This document shows positions 24,500-36,300 of a stretch of DNA of 64,000 nucleotides, piece after piece. The stretch is from Leptasterias polaris. Its lineage: Eukaryota; Echinodermata; Asteroidea; Forcipulatida; Asteriidae. The translations under genes were made by a program, and so were the position numbers. The notes under the pieces were generated by a model. That model did no database searches. It saw nothing but the letters and a program-made list of their open reading frames with translations, and had not been told where the DNA came from. The stretch lies in assembly GCA_037783415.1 (NCBI GenBank), contig JAZGTN010000094.1, positions 2,542,001-2,606,000 on the forward strand. The letters are read 5' to 3'. Numbering within the stretch: position 1 is the first letter of the stretch; each line of letters begins with the position of its first letter.

Positions 24500-26520
24500 A
24501 AAATGGTGTGATATTAAATTTAAAACAAATACTATTACATGTACGATGGTTGAAATACAATACAGTATTTGTACTGTGGGCCTCCATGGAAAGCAGTGCT
24601 GGGCGCTGATCAGAGTTAACCCTCATTAACCCTAACCCTCCCATACCCTACAAATTCAAACAGGGCAAAGTGTTTAATTTTGTTAGGTTAAGTACAGTGA
24701 AGTTAGGATTGGGTGTTTGATTCTGTGGGATTGTGTATCCTTGCTGACAAGTAATGGTGTTGGAATTTGATTGAGTGGGTATGGTGGATGTGTGAAATGT
24801 ACATGTCTGGCATTGCTCTTTCCTCCATGGTCTAATGAGATAGTTGTTGGATTATGTTATGTTGGGTACTGTGTGATTTCACTGATCAAATTTTTGCACA
24901 TGCCAAGTGTACACACTCCAACAAAATCAAACAAAAAAAGCCTGTTGGAGTTTGTTAGGTTGTGTATCGTCCACCTAAGATTGGGCACAGTTCCCATCTC
25001 ATGGTAGTATAAGCTGTTGGAATGTGTTGGGTTAGGGGTGGATTCTAGTAAAAACGCTTTGGGAGTTAGGGTTAAAGATTACGTAAATATATAAAAAACT
25101 AACTCCCTCGGTGCTTTCTATTTCTCCGCAAACTCTTACGAGTTGAAAATAAGGGAATGTCATAGTTTTAACCATAGCACTTGAGGCAGTCAGTAGCATA
25201 CAAATAATGAATGTTTATGAGTGCAGTAGAATGTTCCATTCAACAAGGCGAAGCCTACTCGAATGCAACATTTCCATCTTTCAATGAATACAAATATTCT
25301 CTCCATTGCAGGAATGCAAACCATTTATTATTTGTTTAATCCATGAGTAAATTTTTCTCATTTAATTGGAGGATAAAAACTATGATAATATACAAAACTG
25401 TACAAGATTGTATTCTGGCATCCACGGCGAAGGCGTTTTGTAATACTGTGTATAACGCCTGACGTGGTCTAGCGTGCAAAATATAGTTTATGAGCGAAAG
25501 TGTCCAACTGTATTTGACATTGATTGCGGTATGTGAGTAATTCATATGACCCTGCTGAACCTCCAGCTTCAATTGCTGTACTTGTTACTGTTATTTCATG
25601 GTGATACCCTAAAACGGGATTTCACAAGAATTCAAATTCAGCAAATCTTTAAAAACTATATGATCACTGAATATACTTGTACTTAAATAAAATGTCAAAT
25701 AATATACCAAAATGTTGAATATAATTTGATAAAATAACACTGGTATTTTAAAACAATTAAGAAGTAAACCCCAACTCTTTCTATAGAATCAATAAGATTG
25801 TACTTAATTAATTTTGTCGGAAGTAAAACCTGTTAAAATATTCATGCAATAACGTTCACTCTTATATTTACTATTTACAAAGAGTATAAATGTTGTTTTA
25901 AAATGTGGCGCAGCATGAAAAAAATCTTTAGGTCATTTCGTCAGGACTGGGTTGGTCATTCTTTTTCCTTTAGAATCTTGTGGTGTTTTTTTGACCTTTG
26001 AAATGACTCCTGAAAAGAAGTATCCCTTTTGGAAAAAATACAAATTGAAGGGCACCAAGGCAATTGCCAGGGTGATGAAAATGCCTGGTGAAGTCCATGA
26101 AAATCTGCTCTTGTAACTGCTGTATATACACCTTGCATATGCAAGACACTATGGGAAGCAATGAAAGACCAAGACATTTGGGAATCAATCCTGTTGGCAA
26201 ATCAATACCTCATAGGCTCATACATTGGTCGCACACTCGGGCTCTTTTGCTACACCTGGCATACATTGTGTGTAGTTTTTAACCTCAGAACTTCCTTGCT
26301 ACACCTGGCATACATTGACTTGTGTGTAGTTTTTAACCTCAGAACTTCCATTTTTCCATCATTCAAAGGCCTTGAGTATTTGTGAGTCCAAAACTTTAAA
26401 TTTTGCCGTGTAAACTTTTGAGAAAAAAAATACCCTGATGCATTTCCTGAAAATCCTTTGACTAAAACCGAGTAAAGGGGTGTGGCTTGTTATTTTTGTA
26501 TATAAAATTATTTTATAAGT
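24500..26520. other. Intergenic region between convergent kinases B and C
   Basis: No gene seen. About 24,600-25,040 is rich in GTTGG/GTTAGG words. 25,975-26,100 holds an inverted, degraded GGGCACCAAGGCAATTG MITE fragment. About 26,249-26,349 is a tandem duplication of roughly 55 bp (CTACACCTGGCATACATTG ... ACCTCAGAACTTCC). Confidence 0.5.
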
Positions 26521-26521
26521 G

Positions 26522-29500
26522 TCATACATTCAGTTCCAGTTTATCCTCAAGATACTTAAATTGGTGCTCCATTTCTGCTAGAGACTTTGATGCATCAAGA
26601 ACCTAAATAGACAAGGAAAACAACAAAAATATTACTAATTTATAAACAAATTAATAACCCCACAAAATGATTACATGCATACATTGCATTAGGTTTTGTT
26701 CATGCAAAGAAATATAACAAAGTGTTGGAGTGAACTTGTGACCAATTACTTACCAGTACTGGTGCTGGAAGTTCAAATTTTGTCTTCCTGATGAGCCAAT
26801 CCTCATGCATCTCATGGAGTTCTCTGAGATATTCCATGGGTATTCCGGATTCCTCCTTACGACTCCGCTCACAAATCCGCCTCTCACATTGCTCTGGGGT
26901 GCTACGAAGGTACACTATTGGAAACAAAGAAAATAACTTATGTTACTCAAACCAAGAAACCATGGAACAACATCAAACAAGTTATAAACAAGGCATGAAG
27001 TCGATGATTGAAAGGCTGATGGTGTACTGTTTATAGCTTTCCATTTGTGAGTTTGTATTGCCCCAATTCGAGTGGTTGGGCATGTCCGAAGCCAGCCCTA
27101 ACTATGGCTCAGGCTGTCCCAAGTAAGACTTGTTGGACAGTGAGATTACAAGCCCAATGTTACTGGACTCTGCAGTCCAGTGGGTATTTGGAGCCCTGTA
27201 CTGACTACATGATGATGCCTTACCTATATGATCAATGTGAAGGTCTTTTGTTGTTAGAAGCCAATCAAACCACTCACTCAGTACATTGTATTCCGGTGTC
27301 TTTAACTTATTACTGTGGAACAAAACAAAATTTGTCTTCAAGAGTGGACACAAATTCAAGACAAGTATCAATTTATTTTTGAAGTATATATGTTATATTT
27401 ATGACTCATACCAAGTCATATTTATGAGATATAAGTCATAGTTATGACTTTCTTTTTCTCTCTTATTACCTCTTTAATGCTTCTGTAAAAACATTTAATA
27501 AAAGGTAGATTTTTCAAAAGCCCATAGTGGTGATTTATAGACCATGTGACCTGTGACATCACATGTTTACAAAAGAGCCACAGAGCCTGGACTTCCTGCA
27601 GGCACAGTTTGTACGCAGCTCAATGTCTAATTTTTCTCAAATTTTGATACGAAGAAAGGTGGGACATCTCAAAAGCTGTATAGCAGTTGCTTTTGTCACT
27701 ATTGAATTTATGTGAAATTATGACATAAAATGTAAATTTTCCCATATGGCCTGTGTAGTATCTTGCCCGACAGGAAATGCATTAGAGTGTACAAGGTCAC
27801 CATTTCTGTAAACAATGGTTACATGGTCTATAGTGATGTATACTTACTAACACTAAACAGGACGAGTTTGAGAGCACTATAAGAGCTGATTGTTGATTTA
27901 TAGTTATGTACCTTTGATAGAGATTTTCAATGAAGCAGTATTTGCCACTGTGTATTGATCTCTCCATCATCTTGACTCTACATGTAGGCTGTGCTTGGTG
28001 AACCTGCAGCATCGTAAACTGCACATAAGACTGAAAGGCAAAACTCCATCGACTTGGATCCTGGTATAACAGATCCTGCAACAGTCAAAGCAAACATAGT
28101 TTCTAATAGGTACATTAAGGACTCATCAAAATGAATCACTACAAACTGCTGAAGGCATTTTAACTAAGTTTTGAGAGAAAAAAACTAGACATAGTCTGTG
28201 CAGTAAAAAGACATAGTACTTTTTCCATAAGGATAACAGTATGGATCAAAGACGATACAGAAATTGAGACTGCATTTTGTAGTAGTTTGACTGTTAGTTT
28301 TTCAGAAAAAAAAACACATATTGAAATGAAACCAGGCCCGACAGTGATGTTGGAATTGCCTCCGTAGCCCCTAATTATTGCCTTGGTGCCCCTTGAAACG
28401 CTTCTATAGAAATTTACAATTTCCTCATATAGGTCCCCTTATACCAAGGAGAAAATGCCTTGGTGCCCTCACTCTTTTGAAAATGAAGCATCAGGCTTGT
28501 AAAACATTAACCTTTTGAGTCCCTGTATTATTTTCAGGCGAGATGAGCAACCATTTTAAACCAATTAACTGCACAAGTTTTGTACAGTAGAATAGAGCTG
28601 TCCACAGACATGACTGTATCATGACAGAACAAATGTACATTTCTGTACTGCGCAGATTCTTTCACCGCATTATAATCATGCTGGCAAAGTTTATCTATCA
28701 TTTAAAACCTCATAGTCATAGTCATAGATGATACTTGAATGGACAGACAGTAGAAAAGAAAAATTGTTCACAAAAGTCCTCTCACTGGAAAATGTTGGAT
28801 CACCAAAATGTCCTTTAATATTTACTATACTACCCCTCAAATGAGGTTGGTCAACCCTTATGGTAATCCAACCTTTCTAGGAGTAAATATTTACCAACAT
28901 ATTCTCTCCCCTATTGTCTCTCCATTTATGAACTGGTTCAGGAAACACCTCAATGTCATCCTTTTGACCAAAATATTTCAGTAACGTTGATTTTCCACTT
29001 CCAATGTTGCCCTCAATGACGATCTTGAAATGAAAGTAAAAACAGTTTAGTGCATAATTATTTCAATAACACTACAGATTTTTAATTTATTTAATTGTTA
29101 TTTATGAAACTTGAAAGTTAATAAATGCTATGTTTTTAAAATAAATGAGGAAACATATTGTTTGTAGTCAGGGCAGCTCTAACTAAAATTAAAGATGATG
29201 CATCACTCACTGGAATGCATTTTGGAAGTCAGTTTGTTTGAAAATAAATTACTTAGAACTTACAATTAACTATTTCTCAATGTTATTGTATAATTGTTGG
29301 TCAGAATTCACAAATATAATAAGTTCTGCTTGATTCCCCACAAAAAGTGTCCTGAATGGGGCCATCTTAAAAATGGTGAACAAAACAAAATTGTTTTTGT
29401 TTAGTTGTTTAAAAATGATAAACACCGAGTCGAGTGCAAAGTAAAGTTGAAGTTAAATAACATTTGAATTTTTCAATATATAAAACAGTTTTTTTATTTG

Positions 29501-29749
29501 TGCACTTACCGTCTTTGGTCTAGGAGGTATAAGGTTGACGTTTTCAATTGCATTGTTACAGTGGATCGAGCTAATGTCGACCAGTGCAGGTCGACTTTGC
29601 TCGTGGGGCCCAAAGGCGCGATGAGCGGCCTTTTTCTCATCCGGTTTGCCAGTTCGGCTTTGGTTGTTCACTGATGTTGTCAATCTAACGTTTGTGACGA
29701 TTCTCCTGTGGGATTTTACTCCTGAATTCTCCTGATTTAAATTCGGCAT
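26522..29749 (-). CDS. Deoxynucleoside kinase C (TK2/dNK type), complete, 6 exons
   Basis: Minus-strand exons: 29749-29510, 29023-28895, 28075-27912, 27312-27224, 26914-26754 and 26602-26522. The product has 287 residues. Core motifs: [68 protein letters not shown] and ERSRKEESG. The N-terminal 80 residues are basic and polar with little similarity to A or B except RPALVDISS (53-61) and RPKT at the exon end. The start is the first true ATG; a longer frame begins only with GTG. Exon 5 (161 nt) is base-for-base identical to kinase A exon 5, although exons 3, 4 and 6 and the introns differ. It begins 578 bp from DHRS4, divergently. Confidence 0.93.
27538..27834. mobile_element. TATAGACCATGTGACC MITE in kinase C intron 3
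   Basis: TATAGACCATGTGACCTG at the left and TTACATGGTCTATA at the right are terminal inverted repeats bordered by TA. It aligns along its length with 9302-9606. Confidence 0.8.
28334..28500. mobile_element. GGCCTTGGTGCCCC-family MITE in kinase C intron 2
   Basis: It contains GGAATTGCCTCCGTAGCCCC, ATTGCCTTGGTGCCCC and a CAGGCTTG end. It is colinear with the 46.6 kb copy. Confidence 0.65.
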
Positions 29750-30326
29750 GCTACTGTAGTACTGTTGCACTGTTGTTTTTAAAGATACAATATTCTAGAC
29801 GTATGAAAGACAACAAAATGACAAAGTTGGGCTAAAATAATGTTAGAATTGGCACACAAAGCTGATTGAAAACCCCGCGCTAAATGTGTTGACACAGTCC
29901 TAAGCCGGAAGAGTCGATAATTGAAATTGAAGGGGTGTTTAAAGAAATACAAGTTGTTGTTGTAAGATTATATTTATAAGAGTATATACAAAATATCATC
30001 TACTTGTATTAAATATATATGTACTTTCGCTAATGTTTTTTTATTGTATGAAAAGTCCCCCAAAATTTATATTGTGCAGCTGAAATGTTTAAACAAATTC
30101 ATTTGCCCAGTATCCTCTCCTTTAAACAAAAAAGTGGACTCATCCAAAGTTAATTTAGAAATAGACTGGCACTAAATCATTTATGTCTGTCTACGTCTGT
30201 TCAATAGCGTTTGGCCAAGGGTATCATACTCAATGTGTTGTAAATAACCATTGGCCGACCAATACCGCTCACTCTTAGATAGATCTTCTCTCCTTGAGCC
30301 TCAGAAAACTGGCAGCAATATTAAGC
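29750..30326. promoter_or_regulatory. Divergent promoter region of kinase C and DHRS4
   Basis: 577 bp lie between the start codons. GAAAACCCCGCGC at 29868-29880 (about 120 bp upstream of kinase C) resembles the motif in the A/B promoter. Confidence 0.45.
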
Positions 30327-33300
30327 ATGAACATTCTTCCAAGCAGTTTTCGATCTGTATTCTGTTCTACTTTTAAGAGGAGAGCCACTCTAAGCGGTCA
30401 CCTGTGGCAGTGCAACATTAATTTCCCCGTAAGAAACATGGCAAGTGCGTCTGTGTGCAAAAGGCTAGTTGGAAAAGTGGCTGTTGTCACAGCCTCCACA
30501 GATGGGTGAGCACTTCAAGTTCTGTTAAATTCATATTCAGGCCTACATGTTATCATGGAGGAAGGCAAAGGACAGTGAATGACTTGCATTAATTTGAGAT
30601 TAACCAATTACAAAGTTCATTTTTATTTTAAATATCCATGACAAGAAATAAGAAAGGGGGTGTGTCAATCAGACAGTATGGATGATGGTGTGGTGAACAA
30701 CCATTGGCTTGATTGATTTACATCAGAAGTAATCCAGTAATACTAAATACGTAGACCCAGTAACTGGGGCGCTGTACTCCTTTTTTCGAAATTTTGACAT
30801 CATCGGTCGACTGGGGCGCTGTACTCCTTTTTTCGAAATTTTGACATAACGACCGATGATGTCAAAATTTCGAAAAAAGGAGTACAGCGCCCCAGTTACT
30901 GGGTCTACTAAATACGATGATTCTTTGGACTTTCATGACCAATTTCATCCAAAAACAAAGCCAATGCAATTTTATGTCATGTGTACAGGGAGTCAGGGAT
31001 GACTGTAGTTTTCATGAGGGTCAAAGTGATTTATACTTGGTTTTTTGTATGAAAAGTGAGATTACAGATAACATTTGTGTAAAATAAAAAAAATAAAAAT
31101 TATTAAAGTTTCTATATAACTTTAATTTAAATGGTCGAGCACCATCACTAATTTCAACAATTGGTCATTGCGTCATTGGAACTCTGGCTCAAGTCCAGTA
31201 TTTTTACTTTAAATATCGTATTTAAAAATAACTTCTTTCTTTTAACAACTGCTAGTCATGTAAATTAAACAACTTTTCTTAAAGGCAAAGTATACCTATG
31301 GTTTTTGGAACCTTTTAATTTGTTTTAATCCAATATAAATGATTTAATTGTAGTATCGTAGGACGCCCTGTATTCAGGGCGTCCCTGAAATCGAGGCAAA
31401 TCTTTTACCTCTCTGCGCGCGATGTAAACAGTCCCTAGATACAATTTTTGTGGTTTGACTTGCCAAGCAAGGAGTCTCCTCTCCTTTGACCAAAACTTAG
31501 AAACATGTAAGGCTCCACTGGTTAGTTGCACTTGTAAATGCAAAAAGTTGTGGTATTTTAGGCATTTCTGCAAGGTACAAAAATATGTCATACTGTCGGG
31601 GCCATAAAAAAAAAAATTCCCACCGAAAAAGTTTCATCAAACACTTTTTAAATTCACAATTCACGATGATCAAATCATGTGACTGAACATTCTGCTGAGC
31701 ATTCTGGGGGGAAAAATACAGAGGCTTAAAGAAGCCACGTGCCTTATATCATTTTCTAATAGTCTGGATAATTTTTTTGTGTAACACTCTATCATTTTTG
31801 TTAATAATATTAAAATTTTAACATCAGCTTTGTGATTCGATTATCACTGTTTATTTATAAGCTTTATTATAAATGTTAAGAAACATAAAAAGACACAAAA
31901 CTAAATAAAAATAAGATTTGAAAGCCAAGAATTATTTTTTATTTTTTTATTTTTTTAAAAAAGTTTTTGAAAAATACCGTGGTTATTTGTAAAACTAAAT
32001 AAAAAATATGTTGAATAAAATGAAGAAAACTGCTGGCTATAGAGTCTCATACACTAAGTCTCACAGAACACTTGTAGTCACTGCAGATGTTTCTTCCACG
32101 TATGGCTTCACCCGGACACCATACTTTCTTGTTTGCATCGAAAACAGGTCAAACTCAAAACAAATGGGACGCTATTGAAGTCATCGAAGATCGGTGCGTG
32201 GTGTGAAAGTTTCAATGTCCATCACGTTTTAATATATGTTTGCATATTTCTTATAAACAAAGGAAGGTAATTAGGGCATCAGTTGATTATGGAATATTTT
32301 TATTTTTTTTCAATTCAAAGAAAAAGGCATACTACATCGAAAACCGGACAGGGGAGGATATACAATAAGCCGGAACATTTCAGTTCAAAAGGTTGCATTT
32401 TTGAGATATCACCGAAAATCAGGAGCGAATATGTCCACGCAGGAAGAATAATCCCTGATAGGAGTACACAATCTGAAAAACGTTTCTCATCAATATTTGG
32501 GGCCATAAAAACTTATTTTTTACATCATTACTTTGAAGTGAAATCTTTCTCAAAATGCTTTATACTATCGAAAGCTGCTGTAGGCTTCTAATATTAAGTT
32601 TTTATTGCCATTAATTTTAAGAGTGATTACCGAACGTATAACTTCCTTTTAATATCTGCATATCAATCTTATAGGATAGGTTTTGCCATCGCAAAACGAC
32701 TTGGAAATGAAGGTGCCCATGTGGTGATAAGCAGTAGAAAGCAGAAAAATGTAGACAGCGCCCTCGAACAGCTAAAAGCTGACAATCTGAGTGTCAGTGG
32801 CATGGTGTGCCATGTAGGAAAGGCTGACCATCGTGCTAATCTTGTCAGTCAGGTAAATAATAGAAAGAATACTAAAGGAATTAATACAACCTCATTTTAA
32901 AATTAACAATTGATTTTTCCCAAATTGTTTTTCCAAATTGTTTTTCCCTAGTGCAAATTAGTATTTCCCTGCTGAATTCTCCTGCTTGCATTTTATACCC
33001 CACCCCTTTATCTTCCAGTTCTGTATTTTTAGGTGTTCGGGCTTAGAAGCCCGAACAACTCTTTTTTTTTTTTTTTTTTTTTTAGGTGTACGGGCTTAGA
33101 AGCCCGAACAACTCCTTGTTTTTGTTCTTTTTTGTTTGTTTTTTAGGTGTTCGGAGCGGAGCGTTCGGAGCGGAGCGTTCTTTTTTTTTCTTTTTTTTAA
33201 AACTTCTTCAGATTCTTCTTCTCTTCGCCGCTTGTCCGCTAACAAAAGCACACTTCAAGCTCGTATAAACTTGAAATTTCTACCATAGTTAGATAACCAT

Positions 33301-36300
33301 TAGGAGACGAAACCGTTTCATTTACGTCATGATGACGTCATCAGGTGTCAAGTTACAATGTTTTTAAAATTAAAAAATTTAATCTTTGAAAATCCATATC
33401 AAATCAAGATGAAGAGACCGTCGGTTACTTTTTGCGGGATTATATAGAGGTAATATGGGTCTTCATTTTTTATTGTGTGCGTGACATGACTTGACCTCTA
33501 CTTCCGGTCGAAACAGGAAGAAACAGGAAGTGCCTTGTAATTTAAAAGTGGCACACTTTTTGAAGTTTTTTTTAATGGTCTTATAGTCGAGCAAGAGTCT
33601 GGTTTAAAAAAATAAGACAAGTGACGTCATAAAAGTCAAGAGCGCCCTCTAGCGGCAGGTTGAAAACAATTAAAAATACACTTTTACTAGATGTCTGTTG
33701 CGAAGTTTATGATAATCGTTTCAAAATTGGTATACATAATGACCTTCTTGCAGACAACATATGTGTGAATTTTTTGATTGATGACGTCATCATGTGTCAT
33801 GTGGTATCGCATTAAAGGTTTACTTTTTGAAGCTGTGTATCTACAAAACCACAAGTTCGACTGAGTTGAAACTTGGCATGTTGATAGACAGTTATATTGA
33901 CTACTTAAAGCTAGAGTGACGACTTGATGACGTCATCAAATTTTTTTCTACAAATTTTAGAAATTTTGACCAATTGGTACATATCTTCAGTACAAAGCAA
34001 GCTATAGTCAAATTTCATTTTGCATGAGACTTGGAAGGTCCTACAAGGATATAACGTGGAGTGACGTTTTCACGACGTCATCGATTTTCATGTTATGTCA
34101 CCACCAAGGTAGTGTTTTACAAGATCTATATGTACAGAACAACTTTGGTGATCAAATGGAAACTTTGCATGTAATCAAGCTGGGATGTGTTACAATCAAA
34201 AAGTTTGGTCAAATCTTTAGAACCACCATTCTAAAGACTCTATAGAAATATACAATATTTAATACACAGACATGTTTATAACATTTCTTTGAAACACGAG
34301 GTCACACCGAACACCTCTTTTTTGTTTCCAACAAAAAATTATGTCTAGTTCTTCTTTGTTTTGCTTATTCTTCTGTTTCTAGTTGTACGCAAAAAAAACC
34401 ATACTTGCAAACCTTTGATCAACTTGAAACTTAATGTGACATTAGAACATAAAGAGCAGAAGGTGTGTGAGCAATGACGTCATGATGACGTCATCGGGTG
34501 TCAAATTACAAGCCATTTAAGATCAAAAAGTGCCCTCATGCCAATGCCTGTATGTTTCTGAATAGGAAAGCTATAATATTCATATTTAAACATTATGATA
34601 GATCAAGACACGGGCCACATTTGAAAAGTTAACGCCAAATTCACATGACCTTTACTTCCGGTCGTACCGGAAGGTCAAAGTTTGCCTTTGTGCAATTCTT
34701 AACAAAAAATCATTTCCTGGCAAAATTCTTAACTTCTGTTAGTCTGATCAACTTCATATTTACACCATGTTAGAACCTTGATGAAACCTCCATCAAGTTA
34801 TTGTGACGTCATGATGACGTCATCGGGTGTTGAAATACAGTAAATCAAAATTTAATATTTCAAAAAATCATAACTTAATGATTACTAAATGGATTGCTTC
34901 AATCAATACATCATCGGACAGGTCTTTTAAAACTCAACAAATGCTACACAAAGAGTTACCCCGTTTGTTCTTGACTTCCCGCTCAAAATTTAAGTTGAAC
35001 ATTACGTTAGTATTAGCCCGCAGCAGAAGCAAAGGGCTGGTCGTTCCGCTCCATTGACCGCGTGTAATCTTGCATGTACATGTAAACTGTACACACACTG
35101 CGCCATTGATCTAAGGTTCAAAGTCCACGAAGACTGTGCATTGCTGGCCCACATGTACATGTACATGTACATGTACATGTACATGAAGCGTAAAGTAAAG
35201 TTGATGCGTTATCCATGGTGGCGCTATACCAAGTTAATGGTCCTTTGTTACTGCACTCATCGATAAATGCAACCATCCTTCGGAAATCTACGTTGTTCGA
35301 CGGTGGTCCAATGAATAGCTCATTGCATAACCTTCGTGTTAGCCTTTTGTTGGCTTGGTGGTAAATATCAACTGAACGAGTGTATTTTGCTGAACTGTTT
35401 TGGTGATTTGAATAACTTTTGATAACTGAGAAAATGCAATCGAAAAAGGGTCAACATAAATTTGACTCTGATCAACAACGGTTTTTACTCGAATCTAACT
35501 TTTAGATCCTGTTGAATACTTCAAAGAAATACAATGTGACTAGCAAAATAAATTCAACATAAATTGCACATTGTGTAAACAGTAGGTTCTTATGCCCTTT
35601 TCATAATCATGACAAATGATGTTGCTTCACACATAAGGTAGCAAGCATGCGTAGTTTGATAACATTTATTTTTGAATTGTTAGTGATAGTCTTTTAATTT
35701 ATCAGTTAAGCATGTTAAGTTTGTGACTATTTACATGAAAATTGTTATACATGTGTATCTAAACTACTTTATGGAGACTCATACAGCAACGATATCACTT
35801 TCCCCCGTGTACACTAAAAGTATAAAAGTAATAGGTTTGCAAACGACTTTTTTTTGAAAATAAAAAAACTTTCAAAATAAATCTGCTTACGCATTTTAGT
35901 AACATAACACTACAGTGCCCCATCGATACCCGAACACCTAGTGTTTGTTCTCACAAACACTAAATCTCTAGTGAATTTTTGAGTTTGTTCCATCTCAAAA
36001 ATACACACAAATTGTTGACCGCAGACTGTTACGATATCCCGAGAATTTGTGATGTGAAAGAGTGAGGCGGGGTCACAATGCAGTCGTTGAATAAAACAAA
36101 CGAACAATTGATATATACTGGACTGTGAGTGTTGTTATTAATGCTCCACAGAAGCACTCACAATTATTATTCAATTAATTTTATACATCAAAAGTGGTAC
36201 CACGTCTCAAAGTTCCCGAAAATATACAATTACAATCTACGCTGGTAATAATTAATGAAAATCACACTATGTGCACTTATATCAATTAAACTTGCACCGC

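Noticed and set aside
24600..25080. Interstitial telomeric repeat
   Set aside because: Only a few scattered AACCCT/GTTAGG words, without a regular TTAGGG array.
35002..35266. MYMYMY/VHVHV-like peptides
   Set aside because: They come from the ACATGT microsatellite.
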